DNA of 64,000 nt from an uncultured Eubacteriales bacterium. GTDB taxonomy: Bacteria > Bacillota > Clostridia > Christensenellales > CAG-917. The notes under the pieces are model-generated. The model ran no database searches and was not told the DNA's origin. It worked only from the letters and a program-made list of their open reading frames with translations. How positions within the stretch are numbered: position 1 is the stretch's first letter; every line of letters begins with the position of its first letter. The translations under genes and the position numbers were made by a program. Shown in pieces: positions 35,558 to 44,830 of the stretch. Location of the stretch: positions 6,247 through 70,246 of the forward strand of contig URIX01000004.1 of NCBI GenBank assembly GCA_900547975.1, written 5' to 3'.

Positions 35558-35675
35558 CGCGCGTTTTTAATTTGTATGTGAATTATAAAATAATAACAAC
35601 TAAAAAATAGAGTTAATTTTATAAGCAAATAAACACATTAAACGCCGATATTTGGAAATTACTATGTTTCCAATC

Positions 35676-35802
35676 CTAAACTGCGCTAAATCGATGGATA
35701 ACGCGAAAGAGACACCCGAACGGCAACCCTAATTTACTAATCGTAAATGAGTTGTCGGGCGGGTGTCTCTGACAAAGTTAGGCGCGATTTAGCGCAGTTT
35801 AG
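35676..35802 (-). repeat. Fold-back element A at the UPF0210 stop codon
   Basis: 127 bases. Outer arms CTAAACTGCGCTAAATCG (35676-35693) and its exact reverse complement (35785-35802); the gene's TAA stop (35799-35801) is in the right arm. Inner stem GAGACACCCG / CGGGTGTCTC, then CGGCAA..ATTTAC / GTAAAT..TTGTCG with a 5-base loop. Minus-strand core starts CGCCTAACTTTGTC and ends TTTCGCGTTAT. Type 1 member with B and F. Confidence 0.9.
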
Positions 35803-37148
35803 TTCTTGTTGGACCAAATGGGGGCAGGAATTCTACCGCCACGAGCAATCAACCTCGAAGGCGAAGTTTGATTGATAGGCATAATGGGGGCTGTGCCGAG
35901 AAGTCCGCCGAAAGATACGCTGCCCGAATTTTTGCCGTAAACGGGAATTACGCGGACGGCGGTGGTTTTGTTGTTGACCACGCCGATTGCGGATTCGTCG
36001 GCAATCATTGCGGAAATTACGTCGGCGGAAGTGTCGCCCGGGATTGCAATCATATCGAGTCCGACAGAACAAATTGCGGTCATCGCTTCGAGTTTTTCGA
36101 GGGTTAGAACGCCTTTTTGTGCGGATTCTATCATTCCGATATCCTCGCTGACCGGAATAAACGCGCCGCTGAGTCCGCCGACGTGCGACGAAGCCATAAT
36201 ACCGCCCTTTTTCACGGCGTCGTTGAGAAGTGCGAGCGCGGCGGTCGTGCCGTATCCGCCAACTACGTCAACGCCGATTTCTTCGAGGATATGCGCAACG
36301 CTGTCCCCTTTTACAGGTGTGGGCGCAAGGCTCAAATCTATGATTCCGAAATGCGCGTCAAGGCGTTTAGACGCTTCTTGCGCAACGAGTTGTCCTACTC
36401 TCGTGATTTTGTAAGCAACTTTCTTTATGGTTTCGGCAACGACGGTCAAGTTTTCGCCTTTGACGTGTTTCAACGCTTCTTCCACAACGCCGGGACCGCT
36501 TACACCTACGTTTATGACACAATCGTTTTCGCCTACGCCGTGGAACGCGCCCGCCATAAACGGATTATCTTCTACCGCGTTTGCGAACACCACGAGTTTT
36601 GCGCAGCCTATGCTGTCGTTTTCCCTTGTTAGATATGCGGTTTCTTTTATAATTTTGCCCATAAGAGCAACCGCGTCCATATTTATGCCCGCTTTGGTCG
36701 AGCCGATGTTTACGCTTGAACATACTTTCTTCGTGCAAGCGAGCGCGGCGGGTATGGATTCGATAAACTTTTTTTCGTACTCGGTCATACCCTTGTGTAC
36801 GAGCGCGGAATATCCCCCCACAAAGTCCACTCCGATTTCGTCGGCGCATTCGTCGAGGACTTGTGCAACCTTTATCGAATCGCCGGTGTGTGCCGTGATT
36901 ATGCTTATCGGTGTTACGCTGATTCGCTTATTTACGATTGGTATTCCGATTTCGTTTGCGATGTCGTCGCAGACTTTGACGAGATTTTTCGCCTTGCTCA
37001 CGATTTTGTCGTGTACCCTTTGGCATAGAACGTCGATATCGTCGCTCACGCAGTCGAGAAGGGATATTCCCATCGTGACCGTGCGCACATCAAGGTGCTC
37101 GAAAGATACCATTTTGTTGGTTTCAACCACTTCGTTCGCGTTTATCAT
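35799..37148 (-). CDS. UPF0210/PFL family protein (DUF711)
   Basis: 449-aa member of the UPF0210 (DUF711, PFL) family, structurally related to glycyl-radical folds but with no glycyl-radical motif; function unknown. Conserved stretches include [14 protein letters not shown] at the start, [47 protein letters not shown] and a C-terminal [19 protein letters not shown] precedes the ATG. It follows the ACT-domain gene by 9 bases; the pair is conserved widely and probably works together in an unknown amino-acid-sensing process. Stop codon embedded in fold-back element A. Confidence 0.88.
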   Translation of the reverse strand: MINANEVVETNKMVSFEHLDVRTVTMGISLLDCVSDDIDVLCQRVHDKIVSKAKNLVKVCDDIANEIGIPIVNKRISVTPISIITAHTGDSIKVAQVLDECADEIGVDFVGGYSALVHKGMTEYEKKFIESIPAALACTKKVCSSVNIGSTKAGINMDAVALMGKIIKETAYLTRENDSIGCAKLVVFANAVEDNPFMAGAFHGVGENDCVINVGVSGPGVVEEALKHVKGENLTVVAETIKKVAYKITRVGQLVAQEASKRLDAHFGIIDLSLAPTPVKGDSVAHILEEIGVDVVGGYGTTAALALLNDAVKKGGIMASSHVGGLSGAFIPVSEDIGMIESAQKGVLTLEKLEAMTAICSVGLDMIAIPGDTSADVISAMIADESAIGVVNNKTTAVRVIPVYGKNSGSVSFGGLLGTAPIMPINQTSPSRLIARGGRIPAPIWSNKN

Positions 37149-37157
37149 TTTCCAACC

Positions 37158-37427
37158 TCAAATACGGTGCATCGACGTGAAAACCTGCTCGTTTTGAATG
37201 CGAATTTCAACGCCGAGTTCCTCGCCGAGCTTTGAAAGAGATTTGCTTATCGTCGCAAAATCCGCGTTGGACTCGGACAAATCGACAAGCATAATCATTG
37301 TAAAATAGTCTTGCATAATGGTTTGAGAGATGTCTTGCACGTTGATTGCAAACTCGTAGAGCCGCGTGCTGACTCTTGAAATTATGCCTCTTTGGTCTTT
37401 GCCGATGACAGATACAACCGCTTTCAT
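37158..37427 (-). CDS. ACT domain protein (UPF0237)
   Basis: 89 aa, a single ACT domain: VVSVIGKDQRGIISRVSTRLYEFAINVQDISQTIMQDYFTM matches the UPF0237 group. ACT domains bind small ligands, usually amino acids. Nine bases upstream of the UPF0210 gene with which it is nearly always paired. GAGGAACGACT stands before the ATG. Confidence 0.92.
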   Translation of the reverse strand: MKAVVSVIGKDQRGIISRVSTRLYEFAINVQDISQTIMQDYFTMIMLVDLSESNADFATISKSLSKLGEELGVEIRIQNEQVFTSMHRI

Positions 37428-37606
37428 AGTCGTTCCTCTAAATTATTTATACTTGCAAAAAATTGATTGCACGTTGAGTTTAGCATTGTAAATGCTATAT
37501 GTCAATTTGATACGCAAAAAGCCCGATTTTTCGGGCTTTTCGACGTTATTTTGAAGTTTGCCGACCGACAAATATTGCGGCGGCATTTTTCTCTCTATAC
37601 GAAAGA

Positions 37607-38872
37607 TTATTCGATAACCACGCCGTCTTTGAGATTGTCGGCGATTTCCTTGCCTATTTCGTTGGCTTGTTCGCTGCAAAGCGCGATTTCCTCGTTCTTG
37701 TCGTCGGAAACCGTGTTGTCGCTTTCGGTTTCGACTACGCTTTCGTCCGCAAGAGTTTCGAGAGCGTCTTCTTCGACGGTTTCGACGGGATTTTCAACCT
37801 CGATGTCGGCAGGAAGCGTAACCGCTTTCTTGGGTGCGAGGCGCGGGAACAACGCAAAGAAGTGACTTCCCTTGCACACGAAGATTTCACGCATAATAAT
37901 GAAAGATACGAATGCGATTGTGCCGCCGAACGTGACGTCGCTCATATAGTGCGCGCCAACGACGATACGGCTGATTGCAACGAGCATCGTGATGACGATA
38001 GGCGTAACCCAGCAAGCGATTTTACCCGCCTTTTTATGCTTGAAGTCCACGACGTCGGGAAGCATAATGAGCGCGTACGACATACCTGCCGCGCAAGTAT
38101 GACCTGACGGGAACGACTTGAACGCGTCGCTTGCGCCGGGATATACGTCGATAAACGAATTGATTATCGCCTCGTCGGGTTGACCGTTGCGAACATACCA
38201 AGGCGTATAGCCCTGCACCAACCCTGCGTTGATAAGGCGTTGACCGACGTTCGAGTTGATTGCTCTAAATCTCATACGACCGACCGGGTCTTTGACGAGG
38301 AGGATAATTATGTTTGCAAGCACGCAAGCCGCAAGAGCCGCAACCACCCACCATACGAGCCTTTTGAGCGTTTCCGCTTTCAAAGTACGAAGCGCAAGCA
38401 CCGTAAGAGCCTGAATCGTGAGCGCAACGAGAACTTGACTTGCAACCACCGCGCCGTTGTGACGATATTCATAAACCGCCGCGCCTGCCGCGCCGATTTC
38501 ATTTGCGGCGTGCTCGATGACGTATTTCATCATATCTTTGATATAATACCACCAAGCGACCGTTCCCGCAAACGCAAAAATGACAGCAAGAGCAATCGCC
38601 CATTTCTTTTTGTCAAAGCACTTTGCGAAATACCAACAAAGAATCGCCGTGCATAAACTCAAAAGAATGTAAATCGGCGACGTGCCGACAGCCTCGCCCA
38701 CTACGCCGAACAAATCGTTTGCAAGATATTCGCCGGGTTTCAACGCGTTTTTGGTGAGAATTTTGCTCACTTGAAAGTCGCAATAAGTCGCAACCAAAAC
38801 GAGAGAAACAAACAACACCGCAAACAAGCACAGCGCAATTATCGTTTTTGATTTGATATTAAGAGATTTCAT
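37607..38872 (-). CDS. PAP2 family membrane phosphatase
   Basis: 421-aa polytopic membrane protein with about 8-10 helices and a PAP2/phosphatidic-acid-phosphatase site: KDPVGRMRFR (motif 1, RF instead of RP), FPSGHTCAAG (motif 2) and SRIVVGAHYMSDV (motif 3, catalytic His). Likely dephosphorylates a lipid phosphate or undecaprenyl pyrophosphate. A C-terminal acidic cytoplasmic tail of about 85 residues (EEDALETLADESVVETESDN...) is unusual. Substrate not determinable. GGGG lies 9 bases before the ATG. Confidence 0.85.
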   Translation of the reverse strand: MKSLNIKSKTIIALCLFAVLFVSLVLVATYCDFQVSKILTKNALKPGEYLANDLFGVVGEAVGTSPIYILLSLCTAILCWYFAKCFDKKKWAIALAVIFAFAGTVAWWYYIKDMMKYVIEHAANEIGAAGAAVYEYRHNGAVVASQVLVALTIQALTVLALRTLKAETLKRLVWWVVAALAACVLANIIILLVKDPVGRMRFRAINSNVGQRLINAGLVQGYTPWYVRNGQPDEAIINSFIDVYPGASDAFKSFPSGHTCAAGMSYALIMLPDVVDFKHKKAGKIACWVTPIVITMLVAISRIVVGAHYMSDVTFGGTIAFVSFIIMREIFVCKGSHFFALFPRLAPKKAVTLPADIEVENPVETVEEDALETLADESVVETESDNTVSDDKNEEIALCSEQANEIGKEIADNLKDGVVIE

Positions 38873-39103
38873 ACAATAACCCCTACAGTTTTTATTACTT
38901 TACATATTTTACCATACAACGGCGATTTTATCAATACATACCCTCAAAATTGTATGCAAAATATGCACAAACCGTATTTTAATTGCCAATTTGTCCGATT
39001 TTTCGTTCAAAAGTATTCGCAAATTCGCTGATTTTTGAAATACTTTTGCCACATTCACTACACATTATCAATGCCGAATACAATTCGCAATTGGAGGAAA
39101 TAA

Positions 39104-39247
39104 TATGCCGGGCGGCAAAATCCTGCCACCTTCAAAGGATAAAGCAAAGCGCACAGACAAAAATTGGGTATTGCAATATACAACGGGATATGATATATTA
39201 AGAGTAGCAAAAGATTCCTGCTATGTTTGTGATGATGCACTATTTTG
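39104..39247 (+). CDS. Possible 47-aa peptide within the RNA candidate
   Basis: ATG at 39104 with GGAGG at 39093-39097, stop TGA at 39245. The peptide is basic at first (KILPPSKDKAKRTDKNW) and has a late CYVCDD; no membrane segment and no recognised family. It may be translated, or the GGAGG-ATG arrangement may be a coincidence inside a non-coding RNA. Confidence 0.3.
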
Positions 39248-39417
39248 AACCACAAATTTTATACGGGATGACGCGTCCGACATAAATGCAGCGATGTCAA
39301 GCCTCGCAATTCAGTGGAAGACAGCAACTGCACGGCAGTCTTTACCCACCCTGCTATACGGCGGGTTTATAAAATGGCATCACACGGCGGTGCGGGATGG
39401 TCAAGAGAAAAACAGTC

Positions 39418-39441
39418 GCTCAATCGAGCGACTGTTTTTTT
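39418..39441 (+). terminator. Terminator of the structured RNA
   Basis: AGTCGCTC / GAGCGACT stem with AATC loop, followed by seven T. Strong intrinsic terminator on the plus strand. Confidence 0.85.
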
Positions 39442-39519
39442 AAGTAATAAAAATTGATGTTTATATTATGTTGTGATACTTAAATGTTGATAAAAAAAAC
39501 AAGCGTAACGTAAGGTTTT

Positions 39520-39641
39520 AAGCGCAATATTTGGATGAAGAACAAGGAAAAGACCTTTTGCGAATCCGCCCAACGTACAAGAACGTACGTGACGGGTGAG
39601 CAAAATGTCTTTGACGCAGTGATTCGCCAAATAGTGCGCTT
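39520..39641 (-). repeat. Fold-back element B0 (older, type 2)
   Basis: Arms AAGCGCAATATTTGG (39520-39534) and CCAAATAGTGCGCTT (39627-39641), one mismatch. Interior carries the type 2 signature ATGAAGAACAAGG and TGACGCAGTGATTCG, with stems AAAGAC/GTCTTT and ACGTAC/GTACGT. It is not at a stop codon but abuts element B, which is; it looks like an earlier arrival pushed away from the gene. Confidence 0.8.
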
Positions 39642-39769
39642 GAGAGACTGCCAAATAGATACATAACGCGAAAGAGACACCAAAACAGCAATTCCAGTGT
39701 ACATAGACGTACACGAATTGATGAGTGGGTGTCTCTGACAAAGTTAGGTGCTATTTGGCAGTCTCTCAA
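39640..39769 (-). repeat. Fold-back element B at the M29 peptidase stop codon
   Basis: 130 bases. Arms TTGAGAGACTGCCAAATAG (39640-39658) and exact complement (39751-39769); the peptidase TGA (39766-39768) is in the right arm. Inner stem GAGACACC / GGTGTCTC. The apical stem has GTGTAC / GTACAC where A and F have ATTTAC / GTAAAT, a compensatory change. Confidence 0.9.
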
Positions 39770-40992
39770 AATGCCCAGTTGCCGTTGCGGAAAATGAGTA
39801 TATCCTCCCCATCTCTCGTATGCGCCGTCACGTTAAGGTCTTGCGAGCCGATCATAAAGTCTACGTGTATGATTGAATCGTTGATACCTTTTTGACGACA
39901 TTCTTCGAGGGTGTATTTGTCGTAATCTTTGATACAATTCTCGAAACCGCGACCAAGTGCGAGGTGACAGCAGGCGTTCTCGTCGAACAAGGTGTTGAGG
40001 AAGGTTATTTCGGAATTGCGAATAGGCGAATCGTAAGGAACGAGAGCACATTCACCGAGATAAGCGGCGTTTTCGTCCATAGAAATCATTTGTTTGAGAA
40101 GTTCCTCGCCTTTTTCGGCGTGGACTTCGACCGCTTTGCCGTTTTCAAAGCGCACGGAAAAATTCTCGATGAGTTCGCCGCGATAAGATAGCGGGCGAGT
40201 TGCATAGACGACGCCTTCCGCTTTGCCCTTCATAGGCGATGTGAAAACTTCCTCGCTCGGAATGTTGGGATTGAACTCTACACCGCCGAGCGTAAACTCG
40301 CTTCCGCCGAGAAAGAGTGCGTCGGGAATGAGCCATACGGTAAAATTAGTGCCGTTAGATGACGTATAATGCAATGATTCGATGCCGAGCGAATTGAGAT
40401 AATCGTATCTTGCTTTGAGGTCGGCGTTATGCTCGTTCCAAGCCTGAACGGGGTCGTTGCCGTCCGCTCTTGACGTGTAAAGAATGGCGTTCCAAAGTTT
40501 TTCGACAGCTTTGCCGACTCTCTCGTTCGGGAACACCTTTTTCGCCCACGCTTCACCGGGGACTGCGGCGATACACCATTGATATTTGTTGTCCATTTGG
40601 TCGTGTAGGGGTTTTATGATAGGATAAATCGCTCTTTGCGCCTTTGCGACTTTGGATTGGTCCACGCCTTTAAGTCCGTCGGGGTCTTCCGATTCGATAT
40701 ATATAACCGCGGGAAGCGCGTCAACCTGATGTTTGAGTTTTTCGACTTGCCACTCGTCCATCATGGAAAGAGTTTTGAGCGAACGATAGCGATAGTTGAC
40801 TTTCGTGAGCGGTTGATAATCCCACTCGACCGTAACTTTCTTTGCACCCTTTCGATAACATTCCTCAGCAACCATTTTTACAAATTCGGGTTGGTCGAGT
40901 CCTGCACGGATGATGACTTCTTGATTTTTCTGCACGTTTACGCCCTTTTGAGCGATAAGACGAGCATATTTTTGCATAGTTGTTTTTTTCAT
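39766..40992 (-). CDS. M29 family aminopeptidase
   Basis: 408-aa metallopeptidase of the AmpS/PepS/AP-T type (M29), removing N-terminal residues from peptides in the cytoplasm using two metal ions. Family segments: GLDQPEFVKMVAEECYRKGAKKV near the N-terminus, NIPSEEVFTSPMKGKAEGVVYATRPL (metal-ligand Glu), YLGECALVPYDSPI, NTLFDENACCHLALGRGF and SIIHVDFMIGSQDLNV (His, Asp ligands). Length is normal. AGAGG precedes the ATG. The stop codon lies in fold-back element B. Confidence 0.92.
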   Translation of the reverse strand: MKKTTMQKYARLIAQKGVNVQKNQEVIIRAGLDQPEFVKMVAEECYRKGAKKVTVEWDYQPLTKVNYRYRSLKTLSMMDEWQVEKLKHQVDALPAVIYIESEDPDGLKGVDQSKVAKAQRAIYPIIKPLHDQMDNKYQWCIAAVPGEAWAKKVFPNERVGKAVEKLWNAILYTSRADGNDPVQAWNEHNADLKARYDYLNSLGIESLHYTSSNGTNFTVWLIPDALFLGGSEFTLGGVEFNPNIPSEEVFTSPMKGKAEGVVYATRPLSYRGELIENFSVRFENGKAVEVHAEKGEELLKQMISMDENAAYLGECALVPYDSPIRNSEITFLNTLFDENACCHLALGRGFENCIKDYDKYTLEECRQKGINDSIIHVDFMIGSQDLNVTAHTRDGEDILIFRNGNWAF

Positions 40993-41085
40993 ACACTACA
41001 CCTCTGTGCGTTCATATTTTGTGAATATTATATCATCTTTCGTCGTTATTTCAACAACATTTTACGCATTACGCCAACAAAGGTT

Positions 41086-41404
41086 TTAAGCGCGGATATT
41101 TGAGCGACAGACAAGAAAGGCACATCTTGGATCAATCCTCAAAAAACCGCACATATTCGTAAAGCGCGATATTTAGATGAAGAACAAGAAAGAGCCGTCC
41201 GAACGGCAACCCTAATTTACTTGTAGTAAATGAGTTGACGGACGATTGGTGATGACATAGTTATTGCCGTTTTAAGCGCGATATTTGAGTGGCAGACAAG
41301 AAAGGACATCTTGAATCAATCCTCAAAAACTGCACATATTCGTAAAGCGCGATATTTAGATGAAGAACAAGAAAGAGCCGTCCGAACGGCAACCCTAATT
41401 TACT
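41086..41404. repeat. Tandem duplication of about 185 bp containing fold-back 5' halves
   Basis: 41086-41220 and 41272-41404 are near-identical: both hold AAGCGCG-type sequence, AGACAAGAAAGG, ATCAATCCTC, CACATATTCGTAAAGCGC and the start of a type 2 fold-back element. Offset is 184-186 bases. Confidence 0.9.
41159..41280 (-). repeat. Fold-back element C (decayed, type 2)
   Basis: Left half is nearly identical to element D (AAAGCGCGATATTTAG, ATGAAGAACAAG, GAGCCGTCCGAACGG), but the right half (from about 41240, ATTGGTGATGACATAGTTATTGCCG) no longer pairs. A decayed copy distal to the gene. Confidence 0.75.
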
Positions 41405-41468
41405 ATTCGTAAATGAGTTGACGGACGGACGGCTCTGCCGAAGTTATTCGCTAAATAGCGCGCTTTAC
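41342..41468 (-). repeat. Fold-back element D at the flavoenzyme stop codon
   Basis: 127 bases. Arms GTAAAGCGCGATATTTAG (41342-41359) and CTAAATAGCGCGCTTTAC (41451-41468), one mismatch in 18. Stop TAA of the flavoenzyme gene is 2 bases further (41471-41473). Inner stem GAGCCGTCCG / CGGACGGCTC and the conserved apical CAACCC..ATTTAC / GTAAAT..TTG. Confidence 0.9.
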
Positions 41469-41470
41469 AC

Positions 41471-43525
41471 TTACAGTTTCATTGCAACATCCCAAGCACC
41501 CCAAATTACAGTGCGAAGGTTGCCGACTTTTGCGCTGTCGCCGACGACGTGAACGTGTTTGCTCTCTTGCGCGACGGGCGCGGGTCTGTAACCGACGGAC
41601 ATAATGACGGAATCTGCGGGAATCTCGAATTCTTTGCCGTCTTTGGACGCAACTTTAACGCCGTTGTCGGTGACCGCAACGAGTTTGGTTTCGAGATGCA
41701 CGGGCACTTTGTGAAGTGCAAAGTATTCTCTCAAATAGGACGAGTTTGCAAGGCATACGCCCTTGACTGCGATAAGGTCGTTCTTCATCTCGACGATAGT
41801 CGGGTGTTTGCCTTGAAGTTGCAATTCGTATGCGATTTCGCAACCTGTCAAGCCACCGCCAATGATGACGACGTTGTCGCCTACTTCTTTGTTTCCGAGC
41901 AAGAAATCGCACGCTTCGACGGTCTTTTCGACGCCGGGGACGTTGAAACGTCTTGCCACTGCGCCCGTTGCCACGACGACTTCGTCTGCGTCGAGTTTGT
42001 TTACGTCGTCAACTTTGACGCCGTACTTCACTTCAATGCCCAAATCTTTGATTTGCTTTTTGTACCACTCGATAAGTTCTTTATCTTTCTCTTTGAAAGA
42101 CGGTGCTGCCGCCGCTACGAAAATGCCGCCGAGATCGTTGGATTTCTCGTAAATGGTGACTTTATGACCACGCAACGTTGCGACTCTTGCAACTTCCATA
42201 CCGCCGATACCACCGCCGACGACGGCGATCTTCTTGGATTTGGTTGCGGGAACGATCTTGTATTTCTTGGATTGCATCGTGTGCGGATTGAGTGCGCAAC
42301 GAGCCATTCCTGCGGTATCCGACAAATCCTGATCGTTTGCAACGCCGTTGTAGTGCGCCATATTGAAGCAAGCGTTATGGCAGCAAATGCAAGGCATAAT
42401 GTCGTCTTCTCTGCCTTGAATGAGTTTGGTGACCCATTCGGGATCGGTGAGGAATTGACGGGCGACGCCCATACCGTCGATTTTGCCTTCCGCAATAGCC
42501 TTTGCGCCGACTTCGGGGGTCATACGACCTGCGCAAACGACAGGAATATCGACTGCTTTTTTGAGTTCTTCACAATCTGCGAGGTTGCAGTTTTGCGGCA
42601 TATATACCGGCGGATGCGCCCAGTACCACGCGTCGTACGTACCGTTGTCCGAGTTGAGCATATCGTAACCTGCGTCTTGAAGCATTTTGGCTGCGATTTT
42701 GCTTTCTTCCATATCGCGACCGACTTCGACGTAATCTTCACCTGGAAGCGCGCCTTGACGGAAGCCTTTGGTCTTGGATACGACGGAATATCTCAACGAA
42801 ACGGGATAATCTTCGCCGCATACTCTCTTGATTTCCTTGACGATTTCGATGGGGAAACGGTATCTGTTTTCGATTGAACCGCCGTACTCGTCGGTACGTT
42901 GGTTGGTGTATTTCATCGTGAATTGGTCGAGCAAATATCCTTCGTGGACCGCGTGGATTTCAACGCCGTCAACACCTGCGTCTTTGCACATTTTTGCGGT
43001 TTTGCCGAACGCTTTGATAAACTCGTGAATCTCGTCGATAGTCATTGCTCTGGACGGCACTTTGTCACTCCAACGGTTGGGATTGGGACTCGCGCTCATC
43101 GTGAGTTGATCGATATTGATAAACGGCTTTGCGATTGCACCCAAAACTTTGTTTGTGGCAATCATTTCCATAAGTCCGGTGATTGCAAAAGAACGTCCGA
43201 AACCTGCGGTGAGTTGCACAAACATCTTCGCGCCCGTCTTGTGGATTTCTTCCATAAAGGGTTTGAGGTGTTTGAAAGAACTCTTGCTTTTGTAAAGCCA
43301 GTTTCCGCCGATAACGTTTCTGATGGGTGCGATACCCGGCAAAATAAGACCGACGTTGTTCTTTGCCCTATCGAGCAAGAAGTTTGCGGCTTCTTCGTCG
43401 AAGTGATGCGGTTCCATCCAGCCGAAGATTGAAGTTCCGCCCATAGAAGTCAACACGATGCGGTTTTTTATCTCGCATTTGCCTATCTTCCAAGGGGTAA
43501 ACAAACTTTGATATTTGGGATCCAT
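41471..43525 (-). CDS. NADH:flavin oxidoreductase / 2,4-dienoyl-CoA reductase-type iron-sulfur flavoenzyme
   Basis: 684-aa two-part enzyme. Residues 1-380 form an old-yellow-enzyme FMN barrel (VQLTAGFGR, GVDGVEIHAVHEGYLLDQF, VCAGRMTPEVGAKAIAEGKIDGMGVARQFLTDPEW); a 4Fe-4S Cys cluster follows (CICCHNACF...RCALNP); residues 430-684 are an FAD/NAD(P) disulfide-reductase-like part (VVGGGIGGMEVARVATLRGHKVTIYEK; a second GGGLTGCEIAYELQLQG). Such proteins reduce enones, dienoyl-CoA, bile acids or cinnamates; the substrate cannot be read from sequence. AAGGAG precedes the ATG. Confidence 0.9.
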   Translation of the reverse strand: MDPKYQSLFTPWKIGKCEIKNRIVLTSMGGTSIFGWMEPHHFDEEAANFLLDRAKNNVGLILPGIAPIRNVIGGNWLYKSKSSFKHLKPFMEEIHKTGAKMFVQLTAGFGRSFAITGLMEMIATNKVLGAIAKPFINIDQLTMSASPNPNRWSDKVPSRAMTIDEIHEFIKAFGKTAKMCKDAGVDGVEIHAVHEGYLLDQFTMKYTNQRTDEYGGSIENRYRFPIEIVKEIKRVCGEDYPVSLRYSVVSKTKGFRQGALPGEDYVEVGRDMEESKIAAKMLQDAGYDMLNSDNGTYDAWYWAHPPVYMPQNCNLADCEELKKAVDIPVVCAGRMTPEVGAKAIAEGKIDGMGVARQFLTDPEWVTKLIQGREDDIMPCICCHNACFNMAHYNGVANDQDLSDTAGMARCALNPHTMQSKKYKIVPATKSKKIAVVGGGIGGMEVARVATLRGHKVTIYEKSNDLGGIFVAAAAPSFKEKDKELIEWYKKQIKDLGIEVKYGVKVDDVNKLDADEVVVATGAVARRFNVPGVEKTVEACDFLLGNKEVGDNVVIIGGGLTGCEIAYELQLQGKHPTIVEMKNDLIAVKGVCLANSSYLREYFALHKVPVHLETKLVAVTDNGVKVASKDGKEFEIPADSVIMSVGYRPAPVAQESKHVHVVGDSAKVGNLRTVIWGAWDVAMKL

Positions 43526-43688
43526 AATTTTCTCCTTAAATATTTTAATACAAATGTATTTTATAATATATCGAAATAAAAAGCAATACCGAATTGATAT
43601 TTTTTTATCAAAACGGACAAGAAATTTCGAAAAAGGCGTAGCGGCGCGGAAAAAGCGATGGATTTTGAGAAAATATACATTTTTTTGC

Positions 43689-43717
43689 TTGCATACGACA
43701 AGAAATTATGCTATTAT
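43689..43717 (+). promoter_or_regulatory. Promoter of tRNA-Glu
   Basis: TTGCAT (43689-43694), 17 bases, TATTAT (43712-43717), with TGC just before the -10. Twenty bases ahead of the tRNA. Confidence 0.65.
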
Positions 43718-43736
43718 CACAAAGCAATAACGATTT

Positions 43737-43812
43737 GCCCTCATGGTCAAGCGGTTCAAGACGTCGCCCTCTCACGGCGGAAACTAGGGTTCGATTCCCT
43801 ATGGGGGTACCA
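43737..43812 (+). tRNA. tRNA-Glu (CTC)
   Basis: Full cloverleaf: acceptor GCCCTCA / TGGGGGT, D arm GTC...GAC, anticodon stem TCGCC / GGCGG with loop CTCTCAC giving anticodon CTC, T arm TAGGG-TTCGATT-CCCTA, discriminator A and encoded CCA. 76 bases. Reads GAG codons. Confidence 0.96.
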
Positions 43813-43875
43813 AAGAAAAGGCACATCTCAATGATGTGCTTTTTTCATTTCAAATAAATTTCGGGAATCGAACGG
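43811..43875 (+). repeat. Direct repeat copy 1 with terminator, after tRNA-Glu
   Basis: Hairpin GCACATC / GATGTGC with T-run (43821-43845) followed by CATTTCAAATAAATTTCGGGAATCGAACG in two parts. The same arrangement recurs at 44831-44898 after the phosphorylase gene. The GGAATCGAAC piece is the complement of a tRNA T-arm (GTTCGATTCC). Confidence 0.75.
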
Positions 43876-44053
43876 GCGGGAAAACTGAAAATCCGATGAA
43901 TTGTGCGCCATACTCTAATTTTGCACATTTCATAAATGCAAAAGAATTTTGGCGTTTACATCTCGTAGGATAAATGATATAATGACCGAAACAATCGGAT
44001 TATCCGAAAAACAGCACAAAACCTTGCATAACCTTGTACGGAAATAGGAAAAA

Positions 44054-44815
44054 ATGAGCATAATCGATTCATTTGACAACAAATCGAAACCATTGATTGA
44101 TATAAGTGCTTTTTACGGCGAAAAGAAGTTTTTTGCCGACGTTTGCATTGTGTCGTTTTCAAGGCACGTTTTGGCAATGTTTTTGGAAAAATACGAAAGC
44201 CACCCCATAGGTCACTCGGCAACGGCAAACGGACACATCGATATTTATCTGTTTGAAGTCAACGGGAAAAAACTTTTGTTTTATATGAGTCCAATCGGCT
44301 CGTGCGTTGCCGCGTCCGTTATGTACGAAGCAAATTACGTTTCGGGCGCAACCAAGTTTATCGTATACGGTTCGTGCGGCGTTTTGGATAAGGAAAAATG
44401 TAGCGGAAAACTGATAGTCCCCTCTTATTCCTATCGCGACGAAGGGCTTTCTTATCACTATATGCCGCCGTCCGATTATATCGAAATAAAAAACTGCGAC
44501 AAGATTGCAAAAATCTTTCAAAAATACAATTTGCCGTACGTTGTCGGAAGGTCGTGGACGACTGACGCCTTGTATATGGAAACGCAAGATAAAGCAAGAC
44601 GAAGAAAAAGCGAAGGTTGCATTTCGGTTGAAATGGAATCATCGGGATTGCAAGCGATTTGCAATTATTACGGATTTGAATTGTATACGTTTTTCTTTTC
44701 GGGCGATTTGTTGAACGACGATTCTTGGGAACAAGCGAATCTCGGCAACGAAGCGGAACACGATATTCAAAAAGCAACGTTTGACGTCGCATTGAAAATT
44801 GCAATGGAAATCTGA
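44054..44815 (+). CDS. Nucleoside phosphorylase family protein
   Basis: 253 aa of the PNP/UDP phosphorylase fold: VCIVSFSRHVLAMFLEKY, FYMSPIGSCVAASVMYEANYVSGATKFIVYGSCGVL (phosphate and base pocket), GRSWTTDALYMET and the catalytic-site SVEMESSGLQAICNYYGFELYTFFFSGD (ribose-binding Glu-Met-Glu). It splits nucleosides to base plus ribose-1-phosphate; purine or uridine preference is not clear. AGGAAAAA precedes the ATG. The gene is bracketed by imperfect direct repeats next to tRNA-Glu, and codon choice appears more AT-rich than in neighbours, suggesting acquisition. Confidence 0.85.
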   Translation: MSIIDSFDNKSKPLIDISAFYGEKKFFADVCIVSFSRHVLAMFLEKYESHPIGHSATANGHIDIYLFEVNGKKLLFYMSPIGSCVAASVMYEANYVSGATKFIVYGSCGVLDKEKCSGKLIVPSYSYRDEGLSYHYMPPSDYIEIKNCDKIAKIFQKYNLPYVVGRSWTTDALYMETQDKARRRKSEGCISVEMESSGLQAICNYYGFELYTFFFSGDLLNDDSWEQANLGNEAEHDIQKATFDVALKIAMEI

Positions 44816-44830
44816 CTTTGAACGTAATAT

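Larger units (their letters stand above)
39090..39441 (+). ncRNA. Candidate structured RNA with its own terminator
   Basis: About 350 bases that read as a folded RNA: GGA/TCC around TGACGCG (39279-39291), GACAT / ATGTC around AAATGCAGCG (39292-39311), AAGAC / GTCTT (about 39329-39352), a GCTATACGGC-centred hairpin (about 39360-39377) and CATC / GATG enclosing CAC/GTG (39386-39409). It ends in a perfect terminator (39418-39441). Base composition differs from nearby coding DNA. I could not match it securely to a named family; a raiA-motif-like RNA is one guess. The first part also contains a 47-codon ORF. Confidence 0.55.

Noticed and set aside
39466..39769. Short minus-strand ORFs across the fold-back elements
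   Set aside because: Three overlapping frames inside the hairpins, no ribosome-binding site, no family sequence; products of the repeat itself.
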